NCBI RefSeq assembly: GCF_000234665.1
Contig: NC_018333.1
Coordinates: forward strand, 12,501 to 76,500
Origin: Leishmania mexicana MHOM/GT/2001/U1103
Lineage: Eukaryota > Euglenozoa > Kinetoplastea > Trypanosomatida > Trypanosomatidae
Reading direction: 5' to 3'
Length of the DNA stretch: 64,000 bases
The first letter of the stretch is position 1, and each line of letters starts with the position of its first letter. The notes beneath the pieces are model-generated. The model was not told where the DNA came from. It searched no databases and saw nothing but the letters and a program-made list of their open reading frames with translations. The translations under genes were made by a program, and so were the position numbers. This document shows positions 30,823 through 41,109 of the stretch, in pieces.

Positions 30823-31863
30823 CTACAGCTTGTAGTTAAAGAAGTAGAACTTAAAGGAGAGCGTGAGGCCCATGTGGAAGGCCGCCACGAATACCACCAG
30901 GCCAATAAACCAGTTCCGCTCCAGCGTCGTCTTCCACATGTGCCACATGTTGATGAGCAGGTAGGTTGTGGACCAGGCGCCGCCGAACATGACGAAGGCC
31001 CACTGTGCTGTACTAGACGGGATCATGCAGAGGATAGCCACAAGCTCAAAGATGAACATGCTGTAGCCGTACAAGCAGACGGTGTCGGTGAGGGTGGCGG
31101 GCAAGTTTTTCCACTGCATAATGCCCCACACAACGGCACCAAAGACGAAGCAGTAGAGGTAGATGACGGCGTACGCGACTGAAGCGACGGAGAAGTCGTA
31201 CCTCCACGGCTGCGTTGTAGTGTTGTTTTTCGTGTAGGCAATCCTGCTCATGATGTTGCTGACCACCGCCAAGGTCATCCAGAGGGTTGTGCAGATCCAA
31301 AAGGGGCCGTACAAATCTGGCTTGCGGGACAGCACCACCCCCGCCTCCTCAAGCGTCGTGTCTTCCGCGATCCCCCCAGCCCCGTCAGCACCAACGGATT
31401 CGTTGAGGTGCCAGTTGCGATCCATCAGAAAGTCCGGCGGGTTTATCGGGATGAGGGTGTTGCTGAGGCGCAGCAACAGCTGCCGCGTGTTGATGTCAAA
31501 GAATTGCTGGTAGAAGGGCAGCGTCCAGAACTTACTCGTTTCGGTAGTCTGGGAAGACGCAGCGGCGTCGGCCTCCGCGGCGGCAGGTCCAGTTGGCGGC
31601 AGGGGCGCCATCGTGGTTAGCGGTGGGGTACCGCTGCCATCCCCGGCGTAGAACTGCATTGGAGGCATGTCTGCATTGGCGTCCGACAGTTGCTTGGAGA
31701 CCTCCGTGTACGTGGCAGAGCCGTAGCCGTGAGGGTGATCACCGGTGTTGCTGAGGACAGCGGAGGGCGCGGACCCAGCGGGCGGCACGGCGGCGCCGGG
31801 AGAGGCGTACGGCTGCTCGCGGAAGGGGTCGGCCGAGACGCCGCTCTCGTACGGGTTCGCCAT
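30823..31863 (-). CDS. YIPF1/2-type Yip1-domain membrane protein
   Basis: The protein is 346 aa from the ATG at 31863 (MANPYESGVS). The N-terminal ~115 residues are cytosolic, Pro/Ala/Ser-rich and unstructured. A Yip1 domain follows, opening with the amphipathic FWTLPFYQQFFDINTRQLLL segment. It includes the family hallmark PDLYGPFWI just before the first of about five transmembrane helices, which fill the rest of the protein. The tail (FKFYFFNYKL) is short. Yip1-family proteins sit in the Golgi/ER and assist Rab GTPases in vesicle traffic. The length fits YIPF1/YIPF2 orthologues. I do not assign a numbered symbol. Confidence 0.9.
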   Translation of the reverse strand: MANPYESGVSADPFREQPYASPGAAVPPAGSAPSAVLSNTGDHPHGYGSATYTEVSKQLSDANADMPPMQFYAGDGSGTPPLTTMAPLPPTGPAAAEADAAASSQTTETSKFWTLPFYQQFFDINTRQLLLRLSNTLIPINPPDFLMDRNWHLNESVGADGAGGIAEDTTLEEAGVVLSRKPDLYGPFWICTTLWMTLAVVSNIMSRIAYTKNNTTTQPWRYDFSVASVAYAVIYLYCFVFGAVVWGIMQWKNLPATLTDTVCLYGYSMFIFELVAILCMIPSSTAQWAFVMFGGAWSTTYLLINMWHMWKTTLERNWFIGLVVFVAAFHMGLTLSFKFYFFNYKL

Positions 31864-33019
31864 GTCTAATCGACTGTGTGGGGCGCGTGTATGCGATATC
31901 CAGCACGTATATCGTTGCAGTGAGGCAGAGGGCAAGGGAGACGCGAAAACGCTACAGAAACAACGAAGTGGGGCGGTGACGGTGAGAAGAGTTCAGGAGT
32001 GCACAATGGCAAAGCGTTGAGTGCACTCGCTTTCACTCGTGCGGTGGCAATGATGCGTGAGCGTGGTATACAAATATGAGGAAGCGAGTAAAGGCAAGCA
32101 GCGCCGCTGACGGATGGCGCGCGAGAGTGTGGTCGGACGAGGAAGTTAGAGGCGAGTCAGGCGGGGGGAGACCACTGAGCAGGTAGGAGACATGCATGTG
32201 TGCGCTAGTCCTGTCAGAGGCACGACGTTGAAGCGAAGAAAGGTGTGTGCATCCATTTGCCCCTTTCTTCTTCCTGTTGCTTGCTTGTCCTCCAACTGGA
32301 CCGATGGCACTCTCTCCGGCGTGAGGACGTCGTCGCTGTGCGCAGGACTCCGCGGGCGTGTATGCGCACATGGAGGAAGAGAGGAAGGGGACAGAGGGCG
32401 GCACCTTCTCGACAGAAGTCACCACAAGCCCACACACACATGCCCACCTATACCCCCCCCCTCCGACGGGGAGACCACGGGGGAAATGGAGTAGCACGGG
32501 CGGTTGATTGCCTCTGCTACATCCATGCACGCAAAGGTCTGAGATGGTTGGGGCGAGAATACGTCAGTGGTGGCCGCAAAACTGTGAGAGACGAGAGAAG
32601 AGGGGGCAAAACACGCAACGAGAAGACGAATAAGAAACGACGGCGTGCGCAGAGGGCCTTCGCGTACTGAGCAGGAGCGAGAGCCGCCCCTCCCCTCCCC
32701 CCCCACACACACAGTCACGCCCAAGGAAACGCAACGACCGCGCAGCGAAGCGACACGTAGCGAATTCTCGCTTAAGGGCACAGCACACAACACATGAAGT
32801 AGAGGCTCACGTACGCTGAAGAGGAGAGAAGCTTGACGCAGCAGCGTGGCTCCGCGACCGCCAATGTGCTTGCACAATCCCTTCACAAAACAACTGCCCA
32901 CCCCCCCTCTCTCTCCCGCACACACACGCTCCATCCCTCGTGAAGCGTATTGCCTCCACAACGTCTGTCACCCTTCCTGCCTTTATCACCTGTCAACGCG
33001 AATCAACCACAGTGCACCT
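31864..33019. other. intergenic/UTR, no gene seen
   Basis: C-rich tracts lie at 32452-32462 and 32696-32705, with short CA runs nearby. The open frames are low complexity. It probably holds the 3'UTR of the tail-anchored LRR gene and the acceptor for the YIPF-type gene. Confidence 0.6.
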
Positions 33020-34090
33020 CTACGAGTTCTGCCGCCGCCGCATAATGATAGAGGCAACCACCATAGCTGCTGTGAGTGCTACACCGGCGTACAAGACGAC
33101 GGAGCCGTCGCCTTTGAGGGAGCGGCGCGCAGCGGCTCTCACCTCGATCGCCTCGTACAGCGCCTTCTCCGTCGGCAGCTTGATGCGTGGGTTGTTGTAC
33201 CACTCCACCGTCCCGACACTGGTGCGGCTGCTACGGATCGCCTCCGTGAGCGCCTTGGCATTGTCGTCCGACAAGTCGCACGAGGTCAGGTCGAGGGAGT
33301 ACACATACCGCATGTGTGGCACCGCCCGCATCAAAGCCTGCCGCCCGACATCGGTGACGGCATCGTTGCAAGCCAGGTCAAGCGCGGTGAAGTGCTTATT
33401 GTTCGTTTTCGTAAGAGCCTCCGCAATCGCCTCAACGCCGACGTCGCCCATGTGATTGACGGAAAGGTTGAGCGACTCAATACGCGATGTGCTGGAGAGA
33501 ATAAAAGCCTCGGCGATGGCCACTGCGCCAAGATCACCGATGTGGTTGTCGCTGAGGTCGAGGGTCCTAAGGCTCGGGTGGCTGCCAAGTACCTCCGCAG
33601 CTATGCGAGCGCCCTCATCGCCCAGCAAGTTGAAGGCCAGTGAGAGCTCCGTGAGGGTGCGGCAGGCCATCACGCCGTCACACAGCGTGGGGAGCCCGCG
33701 TGGGGTGATGTGGTTGGTAACAACGTTTAGCGTCCGCAACTTGACAGACTGCAGCAACAGCGCGAGATGGTATAGCGCCTCGTCCTGGATGGCGTTCTCG
33801 TTCACATCGAGGTAGGTGAGGTGTGAGCAGTGCTCCCGCAGTGCGTGAAAGAGAAACATCGCACCCTGTGGGCCGATTTTATTGTCTTTGAGATCCAGGG
33901 ACTCGAGATTCGTCATCTTCGAAATATATAGACCTACCAGCTCGATGCAGTACTCAGGAGACATGTTGCTCCCGGACAAGTCCAGTGATGTCACCCCGGT
34001 GGGGTCGACAATGGCGGCCTCGAGCGCCTCCGAGGTGAGCTGCCCATACGTGAGCTCGATCACGGGTTCCTGTGATGATAAGGCGGGCAT
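33020..34090 (-). CDS. tail-anchored leucine-rich repeat protein (RNI type)
   Basis: The protein is 356 aa from the ATG at 34090 (MPALSSQEPV), which follows a pyrimidine tract ending TCTAG by only a few nucleotides; the frame above it has no ATG. Residues ~30-300 are about nine 28-29-residue ribonuclease-inhibitor-like LRRs, for example LESLDLKDNKIGPQGAMFLF and LRTLDLSDNHIGDLGAVAIA. The C-terminus has one hydrophobic helix (VVLYAGVALTAAMVVASII) followed by MRRRQNS. A single C-terminal helix with a short basic tail and no signal peptide is a tail-anchored arrangement, facing the cytosol from the ER or mitochondrial outer membrane. The function is unknown. Confidence 0.87.
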   Translation of the reverse strand: MPALSSQEPVIELTYGQLTSEALEAAIVDPTGVTSLDLSGSNMSPEYCIELVGLYISKMTNLESLDLKDNKIGPQGAMFLFHALREHCSHLTYLDVNENAIQDEALYHLALLLQSVKLRTLNVVTNHITPRGLPTLCDGVMACRTLTELSLAFNLLGDEGARIAAEVLGSHPSLRTLDLSDNHIGDLGAVAIAEAFILSSTSRIESLNLSVNHMGDVGVEAIAEALTKTNNKHFTALDLACNDAVTDVGRQALMRAVPHMRYVYSLDLTSCDLSDDNAKALTEAIRSSRTSVGTVEWYNNPRIKLPTEKALYEAIEVRAAARRSLKGDGSVVLYAGVALTAAMVVASIIMRRRQNS

Positions 34091-35348
34091 TTCCCTAGAT
34101 GGAAGCAGCGGGGGAGAAAGCGACAGAACGAGTATGGTGGTATGACACAACGCCTAGCAAAGATGTCGCTACACTCTCAGCACCTACGACTGCACGCGTG
34201 AGTGACTTGGGTGTCCTTCGAAGAGGGGCAACTTGGAAGGACCTTTGAAGGAATAGCCGTGCAGCGCGAGAGAGGTGAGCCACAACACAAATGCAGAGCC
34301 AACGAAGGCGAGCAAGAGAGAGAGAGAAGGAGGCGCTGGGGTTGCGTGGGCATGCATGCGCGCCACACACACGGCAGCAGCGATGACAGGGGGGGGTTAG
34401 AGAAAGCCAATGCGCGCAAGAAGCCGAGGCACCTTTTAAGAGATGCCGTGGAAGCGAGACCCACGCAAGCGCGTCTTACGATGAGTGACGGCAAAGGAAG
34501 GGAAAAGATAAGAGCGGCTCCGCGGCTGCCGCACAGACAGAGTGAGTATCGACTGCAGTGCGCAAGTCCGCGTCGACGTGTTGCGCGTCGAAGGCTAGCC
34601 AGAGGATGTGTGCCCTTGCGGATGGTAAAGTATACCTTAGGGGAAGATACCAGTGGGAAGACCTGTGCCAGCGCACCACCCCCTCTTCGAGGGGAGCCCA
34701 CGCCCAATGATGGGGCAAGCGAGAGAGACAGAGGAGGTGATGCGGCGACGGTGGAACGGCAAGGAAAGGGAGAAACGAGAAAGTGTCGGCTGCTTCAGGA
34801 AGCGGTTCAGCGAGGTGCGAGTCGTGTGCGAGGTGTTTGGGAGAGAGTCATCCAGCACCCACCGATACACGGCGACAGAAAAGACTACAACGCCCTCATC
34901 CTTGAGGTGTGCCATCAGCTGATGGGGGAGCGTGTGCACCACAAGTCGAGGAGCAGGAGGGGGGGTGCAGTGCGGTGTCATCCCTGCTCCATCGCCGACG
35001 CCGTGACGGTCGCTGGGGCCACCCCTCTCTCCTCGCAGCTCGGCGCACTCCGCCTCGCCTTTTTCTTTTGGTAAGGGCTGTGCGCTCCACGAGGACTTAT
35101 ACGGGCGCCAAAATGAGGTGTGGTGTAAAGATGTCGAGTGTGTACCAGAGGGGGGGAAGCACCGGTGCAATGGTGTTTGCTGAGGGACAGCCTACCCCTC
35201 TTGTCAAGGCCCCCTGCCCAACCGTTGCTTCGCCACCCTGCCCCTTCCCCGAAAACAGAAAGGGAGCTCGGATGCTACGTGAGGCGTCGACTGTGTGTGT
35301 GTGGGGGGGAGGGGGGGGGAGGCGCGTGCGCGCTCGCTGACGCATGAC
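34091..35348. other. intergenic/UTR, no gene seen
   Basis: A (TG)n plus G-rich block lies at 35291-35322. The open frames are low complexity. It should include the 3'UTR of the SET-domain gene. Confidence 0.6.
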
Positions 35349-37220
35349 TTACGAATGGCGCGCGCACCACTCCAGACACCGGCTGGCAATGCGTTTGAGG
35401 CCTACACGAAGCTGCACGCATAGCATGTGGTTTTTCGTCGGTTTGTCATCGGCGTCCAGGTCGCATCCTTCGTCACGATGCACCTCCGCCAGAGTCTCCT
35501 CGTCCTCCGCAAGCGTTGTGGGAAAAGACTCCATGACGCACTGCACGGTGTTCTTCACCACTGACACGACGGCAGCCTCCGTCACCGGTGACAGTGGTTC
35601 GAAAGGGCCGTAGCGGCGACCTTCCATGATATCAAACTCGTCCGCCTGTGCGAGCTGTACGCGGAGGAGCGCCAGCAAGGCTGCGGGTGGCACGCCGTCG
35701 TGTCGAATCCAGCAGCGACCCGGCAAGCACAGCGCGTAGCGACGCATCAACGCCAGGCGCCGCGCATCCCAGCTGCTCTCGGCGCTTCCCTCATGCGAAA
35801 GTGGTGCTGACGTGGCTGTGGCGCCGCTCTCGTCCTGCGGCTCATTGGCCCCTGCGGGAACGGCGAGTGGAAAGGGCAGCTTGTCGTGCACGTTGTCGGG
35901 CCCCAGCAGAAACCCGTAGTGCTGAAGCAGCTCCCAGTTCTGCAGTGGGCCGTAGCTCATCCACAGCTCGCGCCCCACATCCGCCGCCGTCAACGCAGCG
36001 CCTACCTGCATAGTAAAAGGGCCCCCGTTCGGCTCCACCTTGCGAACAAGCACGTCAGTGTGGTTGGCGTGATTCACCATGTCTGCCAAGGGCACCAGCG
36101 CCATGACGACGGCGCCGTCCACGTTAAGGTTGAAGGCGCGCGAGTCGAAGGTCGACTGTGCCCACACAAGGTGCTCCCAGGCGAAGGCCGCCGACATGTC
36201 GGTCAGCGACGGGGCTGCTGCCGTCGCATCGTCCAGCTTCGAGAGCGCGCGGTGGAAGAGTGGCAGGAGGGAGGTCTGAAGCTGATCAACAAGAGCCTGC
36301 ATCTGACTGCGCTTGGCGAGGACGTCGTCGACCATGTCGAGTCCGTCGAGCTCTGCCAGATCGCGCAGCTCCCAAGCGGTGGGTATGGTGGGGTACCGCC
36401 GCGGGCAATGTGAAAGCAGCCGCCTCCAGCGTGAGCGCTCCACGCCCTCAACAAAACGCTCGTATACGAGGCAGAGAACGAGCATGGCCTCCTCGTTTAC
36501 CAGGAGGTCGCGCAGAGACGGCTCGGCAGCGATGGCGCGGCCCAAGGCGCAGTGCTGGAGCAGAGAATCGAGAAAGAACATTTCAGAGCGAGGCACTTGG
36601 AGCAGCGTGCCACGGCTAGGGACGGGTGCGGCGCAGCGCAGAGACCCCTCGCTGTAGTCGTTACCTGCCTCCATCGGGATAAAGGCAACCTTGTCCGACC
36701 ACGCATCGGTCAGGGTGGCGCATCGGCCGTGGTCGGCATCTCTAAGGGTGGAGCGCGTCGCGCTGGACTCCGTTACGGACAGGTTGCCCTGTGGCTTGAT
36801 CGTAGCCGTCGCGTACTCATCAAGTGCCGTGCGAAGCGCGCTCAAGGACGACGCGGGCGGAGACTCGCCACGTTGTTGCTCCTCCATAAAGTACCAAGCC
36901 AGCTTCACGCTGAGCTGCTCGTTCCACGGATCAACCACATCGCGCACGCGACCTGCAATCATGCGCGCGTCCAAGCACTCCCACAGAGTGCGCCCATCCA
37001 GAGCAACGAGACGTGCTCGCCACAGCAGCTCCGGTAACGTCCAGCCCGTACGACTGGCGAGAACTGCCTGAACAAAGAGCGGGTCTTCATCGCTGTAGGG
37101 CACGCCCGTGTCTTCGGCACGCCATCGTAGATAGCGGCGTTTTACCTCGGCGTTGTCAGAGCTGTTCAGCTGAGCCGCAAACCATTGAACGGCAGTGGTA
37201 AACGGTGCGGAAGCGGACAT
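35349..37220 (-). CDS. SET-domain methyltransferase, SETD3/SETD6/RLSMT class
   Basis: The protein is 623 aa from the ATG at 37220 (MSASAPFTTA). The catalytic signature is in the middle: LVPLADMVNHA (the SET-domain NH motif) followed by MSYGPLQNWELLQHYGFLL, the YGxxxNxxLLxxYGF arrangement of Rubisco-LSMT/SETD3-type enzymes that binds AdoMet and the target lysine or histidine. An iSET insert with the AW-EHLVWAQSTFDSRAF pattern precedes it, as in SETD3. The C-terminal ~200 residues fit the Rubisco-LSMT substrate-binding domain. The N-terminal ~170 residues are an extension not usual in the family. The substrate cannot be deduced: actin histidine (SETD3-like) and ribosomal protein lysine are both possible. 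Confidence 0.88.
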   Translation of the reverse strand: MSASAPFTTAVQWFAAQLNSSDNAEVKRRYLRWRAEDTGVPYSDEDPLFVQAVLASRTGWTLPELLWRARLVALDGRTLWECLDARMIAGRVRDVVDPWNEQLSVKLAWYFMEEQQRGESPPASSLSALRTALDEYATATIKPQGNLSVTESSATRSTLRDADHGRCATLTDAWSDKVAFIPMEAGNDYSEGSLRCAAPVPSRGTLLQVPRSEMFFLDSLLQHCALGRAIAAEPSLRDLLVNEEAMLVLCLVYERFVEGVERSRWRRLLSHCPRRYPTIPTAWELRDLAELDGLDMVDDVLAKRSQMQALVDQLQTSLLPLFHRALSKLDDATAAAPSLTDMSAAFAWEHLVWAQSTFDSRAFNLNVDGAVVMALVPLADMVNHANHTDVLVRKVEPNGGPFTMQVGAALTAADVGRELWMSYGPLQNWELLQHYGFLLGPDNVHDKLPFPLAVPAGANEPQDESGATATSAPLSHEGSAESSWDARRLALMRRYALCLPGRCWIRHDGVPPAALLALLRVQLAQADEFDIMEGRRYGPFEPLSPVTEAAVVSVVKNTVQCVMESFPTTLAEDEETLAEVHRDEGCDLDADDKPTKNHMLCVQLRVGLKRIASRCLEWCARHS

Positions 37221-37679
37221 CGCGCCAAAGAACTGCACGTGCGGGCAGTGGATGTCGGAGACGGTGAGGAGTTGCCAAAGAAAAGGGAGAATGGGGCGGA
37301 GGGGGTGGGGGCAGCGGAGGAAGTAGAGGAAGCACGCTACACCAATCAGCGCACGCACGAACAACACCGGAGAAGGTCCACAGCCCGCCCAGCAGTCGGC
37401 ACACTCGCACGATCAACGAGTCGTGTGGCATGGAGGGAGACTGGAAAGCACATCGCAAAAGAGGGCGAGGGAGGGAGGACCTGCACTCCGCCCAACGCCG
37501 AAACGCCGACTTCTGACGGCCCTCTCCTTTGCTGTCGTCTTCGCCAGCGCACTGCGTCAACGGTACCCACTTCACAGCAGGGGCAGCAGCCGCGGTTGTC
37601 ATACCAAGCCCGCATTGCACCAGCATACACGCAAGCACATGCACGATCACAGTGTACGAAAGAGAGGCATATCCGATGC
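37221..37679. other. short intergenic region, no gene seen
   Basis: This lies between the START pseudogene and the SET-domain gene start. Pyrimidine-rich transcript sequence lies near 37265-37325 (CCCCACCCCCTCCGCCCC type), a candidate acceptor region. No coding signal. Confidence 0.5.
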
Positions 37680-38400
37680 TCAGTCGTTCGCTGGCACGGC
37701 AAGCACCGCGTACCCCTCGCCGGAGAACTTCCGCCGCAGCAGCCCGTATGCATCGAGGCGCCGACGGTACCGTTCGAAGTATTTGCCGCCCGGCCACATC
37801 GCGCGCTGCAAAGTGCTCGGCATGCTGTCGAACATCTGCCACATCACACCCTCCCCGCCATCCAGTTCAGAGCGCTCTGCGGGATGTTCAGCAGCGTGGG
37901 GGGTTGACAAAAGTGGTGAAGGAAAGTCGCGCCGCCGTCGAAGAGCGCATCTTGACTTCAAAAGCCCTGTAGATAAAGTCTCACCTTACGCTGCTCTCGC
38001 TGTCAGCGCTGGGGAACCAGAAGAGGCATCCCACAGGCATCGCCGGCGAAGAAAAGGCTATGCGCGATAATGATGATGCGGTCGCGAGCCTCCAACTCGT
38101 CGACGTTTACGCGAAACGTGAAGGCGTCTCTCGAGGCTAGCGGCCACGGCGCGCCGATCAGCATGTATGCGGAGCGTTAGAAGCGGGAGACCTTATCTGG
38201 GCTGATCGAGGTGCGGCAAAAATGGAGCAACGGCAGGTAGATGCGAAGCTCTATGATGACGCTGCATACGTGCAGCACACTCACAGCAACGGCGCCGCGC
38301 AACTTTGAAGCAGTGCGCACCGTTCGAGTCGTCGTGGCGGTGAGAGATGCCGTCGACGCTTCTACGGTCGCTGATCAGGCGGTCACCCTTGTCGCTCATG
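37680..38400 (-). pseudogene. START-domain (lipid-binding) protein pseudogene
   Basis: Pieces of one START domain appear in order on the minus strand but in changing frames. First comes DDSNGAHCFKV (~38.33 kb), then a frame change into VLHVCSVIIELRIYLPLLHF. A TAA follows SPDKVSRF, and the same frame resumes with RSAYMLIGAPWPLASRDAF (~38.11-38.17 kb), the conserved PWPL-RD block, stopping after LLVPQR. Next is AFEVKM (~37.96 kb). Another shift gives LLNIPQSALNWMAGRV, and the last frame gives MWQMFDSMPSTLQRAMWPGG down to a stop at 37680. At least three frameshifts and two stops exclude a functional product. START proteins carry lipids between membranes. The 5' limit is uncertain. Confidence 0.72.
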
Positions 38401-39389
38401 CCGCGCGTCACGCCGTCGCACAAGCGCGCGAGTGTCAGGGACGTCCGATGCGGCACCGAGGTCTCGGGACACCGCTGAAAGAGGGCGAAGGCAATGGTGG
38501 CGGCGGAAGCTCCGGTAGGTGGGTGTCTGTGATGCACAAAAAAGCGAAGGCAGGCTACGCAGCCTGCTCTACTGCGTGCACGCTCAGAGCGTGGCAGGAC
38601 AGCGCAATCGTCAGTCACGATAGGGAGGTGAAAAGAGAGTGCATACGGGGAGCTGTGTGCGTGAAGTGAAAGCACGAGCAGCGAAGAAACGCTGGGTCAT
38701 GTGAGGCGGCGAGCAAGAGAAAGATGAAGTGAGAGCAAGAGGCCCGTATCTAGAGCAGTCGAAGCGACGACATCGGTTCGGCAGTTTGCCGTGACGGGCG
38801 CGGCCATGGTCAGCAGCGCAACATGAGAGCGCCTCTAAGTGGGTGTCGGTGTGAGTGCTTCATGGGTCCCTGCTCGCCTGATGCCAACGGAAGCCTTCAC
38901 TCTCAAAAGCGTGCGCCAGGGCTGCTCACGAGGTCACACGCGCCGCTACCCAATGCCGTTGTCACGGCGTCTATCTTACGGTTGCCTTGCGCCCCTGCGC
39001 CTGCGCACGCATGCACGCATGTCGAATGAGAGACACACGTAGAGCACGTCCGACATCCTCGCACGCCATCACTTGGCATGCGGGTGCAGGAGGGGTGGCA
39101 GTGGTGGAGTCGATGTCAATACAGCCAAGACACTCACAGAAAGTGAAAATAGGGAGGCAGGCAAGCTGCAAGCGCGAGAGGGGCCCGCAGGCAACGACCG
39201 GAGAAGAGCTACAGCGGCCGATGCGCTACTTCTCGGCAGCCACGCACGCACCGCACACACACAAGCACACCTCCGCCCTAAATACCCCCCATCTCCTTCA
39301 GGGGTGCTACACCAGACACGCGGTCGCCGTTCCATCTGCACTTCACCGAGCACCAGTGAACAGTGTCCACAAGTGCCCGCGCATATGCA
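38401..39389. other. intergenic region, remnant 5' part of pseudogene and UTR
   Basis: The minus-strand frame ending at 38193 stays open up to 38675 and may include more of the decayed START gene (TLARLCDGVTRGMSDKGDRL). A pyrimidine-rich transcript stretch lies near 38640-38740. The remainder is 3'UTR-like sequence of the dehydrogenase gene. Confidence 0.45.
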
Positions 39390-40289
39390 CTATTCCTTCT
39401 TCACCTCCGAGATGTGGACGTTGGCCATGCGTTCGAGCACGCTGACGACAGCGGAGTTGTCGCGGTCTCCATCGCCGTTCTGAACCATCGCCTGGAAGAG
39501 CTGCGTATTGACGGCGGTGGAGGGCAGCGGGACGCCAAACTCCTTGGCCGAGTCCATCACGATGCCCATGTCCTTGCTCTGCAGGGCAGCCTTGAAACCG
39601 GGCTCGCGGTTGCCGGCAAAGAGGCGGTCCGGCTTCACATCGAGTGCCCAGCACTGTGCCGAACCACTCTTGATCGCCTCGATAACTGTCGACCCCGACA
39701 CGCCGCACTTCTCAGAGAAGACAAGGATCTCGCCAAGCGCGACCATCTGGGCAGCCACCATGATCTGGTTTGCCGCCTTGCACACCTGCCCCGCCCCGCA
39801 GTCGCCAATGTGGGTCACCTTCTTACCCACTGCGAGCAGCACAGGCAAAACAGTCTCAAGCGCAGCAGCGTCACCGCCGACCATGACGGTCAAGGTGCCG
39901 TTGCGCGCTCCAATGTCGCCGCCAGAGACCGGTGCATCCAGTGCACGCACTTTTTTCTCCTCCCACAGCCGTCGCGCGATCTCCTGCGCGACAGAGGGCT
40001 TGATGGTGCTGTTGTCCACGAAGATGGCCCCCTCACGAATGCCGGCTGCCACGCCGTTGGTGCCGAACACGATCTCCATCACGTCAGAGGAGTCCGAGAG
40101 GTTTGTGAAGACGACGTCAGAGGCCGCCGCCAGCTCCGCCGGCGTCGCGCACGCCGTGGCGCCAGCCGTGACGAGGTCGTCGCACTTGGAGGCTGTGCGG
40201 TTCCACACACACACGGGAAAGCCCGCCTTGAGGATGTTGGCGGCCATGGGCTTGCCCATGAGCCCCAGACCAATGTACCCGACGCGCAT
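39390..40289 (-). CDS. 3-hydroxyisobutyrate dehydrogenase family oxidoreductase (2-hydroxy-3-oxopropionate reductase-like)
   Basis: The protein is 299 aa, full length for the beta-hydroxyacid dehydrogenase family. The N-terminal NAD(P)-binding motif GLGLMGKPMA is at residues 7-16; NRT near residue 30 follows beta-2 and suggests NADP preference. The substrate loop DAPVSGG is at 118-124, and the catalytic Lys is in GAGQVCKAANQ (K171). The C-terminal helical domain ends with the SKDMGIVMDSAKEFGVPLP block. The enzyme reduces tartronate semialdehyde or oxidises a 3-hydroxy acid; the exact substrate cannot be told. It begins directly with MRVGYIGLGL, so no presequence or PTS is visible. The intact gene lies between two pseudogenes. 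Confidence 0.93.
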   Translation of the reverse strand: MRVGYIGLGLMGKPMAANILKAGFPVCVWNRTASKCDDLVTAGATACATPAELAAASDVVFTNLSDSSDVMEIVFGTNGVAAGIREGAIFVDNSTIKPSVAQEIARRLWEEKKVRALDAPVSGGDIGARNGTLTVMVGGDAAALETVLPVLLAVGKKVTHIGDCGAGQVCKAANQIMVAAQMVALGEILVFSEKCGVSGSTVIEAIKSGSAQCWALDVKPDRLFAGNREPGFKAALQSKDMGIVMDSAKEFGVPLPSTAVNTQLFQAMVQNGDGDRDNSAVVSVLERMANVHISEVKKE

Positions 40290-41109
40290 TGCCCAAGAGG
40301 AGCGACCACTGGGTCCGTTTATGGGAGCAGGGCGAAAAGATGCTGTCTTGTCGTGCTGGGAGCGTCCCCCAGTGTGCGGATGGACAGCAGTGGAGGCAGG
40401 CGAGAAAGAGGGATGGGGGAGTGCGGTACGTTGATGCGGGCAAAAGTGTCAGTGGACAAGCAACACCGGAGATGTGGCACAGTGCGCGTGACGGCACACG
40501 GACGCCGAAGAGACGGCAGTGAAGCGGCTTACACGGTGAGAAACGACCCAGTGCCTTCCGCAGCAGCGGTTCGGAGCACTCAAGTAGTGCCCCTACGCGT
40601 GCACGTTCGACGTGCACTTACGCGTTCGTTAGAACGAATGCGGTAGCACCTACACGCAAGCATGCAGGCGTTCATTCTCTGGGAAGTCGTGGCTCTCGCC
40701 CCAACGCTGTCGTGTCTGACTGCTGTTGAAGTTCTACTTGGGGCGTAGGAGAGGGAAGAGGGAGGCAGGCGCTGCCGCTCAGCCCCCGCGCACACGAAGC
40801 CGAAGTGCTGGCAGCAAACCGTAGAGAAATGGCGCCCCGCCGTTACGAGAGTGGAAGCATAGTCGACTCCTGGAGCATGCACCGTCCTACGCCTCGTCAA
40901 CCTGCGCCCAAATAGCTCTCTCTTGCGCTATCTACGCTGGTCGCATAGAGAGTGAGCCAGAGCAGTCGCCGCAGCACCGCTAAAACAGGTGAAAGAAGGT
41001 CTCCTACGCCCGTGCGGGTGCGCTGTCAAGGCACGCAGCGACCGGCAGCACCCAGACCCTTTTCTACACGCAACGTCGTCGCCTTCACTGGCGTGGTTAG
41101 TAACCCCCC
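40290..41109. other. intergenic/UTR, no gene seen
   Basis: No coding-like frame is seen. It lies between the 3' end of the PNKP pseudogene and the start of the dehydrogenase gene and should carry the latter's trans-splice signals. Confidence 0.5.

Noticed and set aside
33020..34150. Longer N-terminus of the tail-anchored LRR protein with a signal-peptide-like stretch
   Set aside because: The first codon of the extension is TTG, not ATG, and an AG after a strong pyrimidine tract lies just before the ATG at 34090.
39363..40646. 427-codon plus-strand frame over the dehydrogenase
   Set aside because: Antisense shadow of the intact dehydrogenase gene, whose minus-strand product has a complete family signature.
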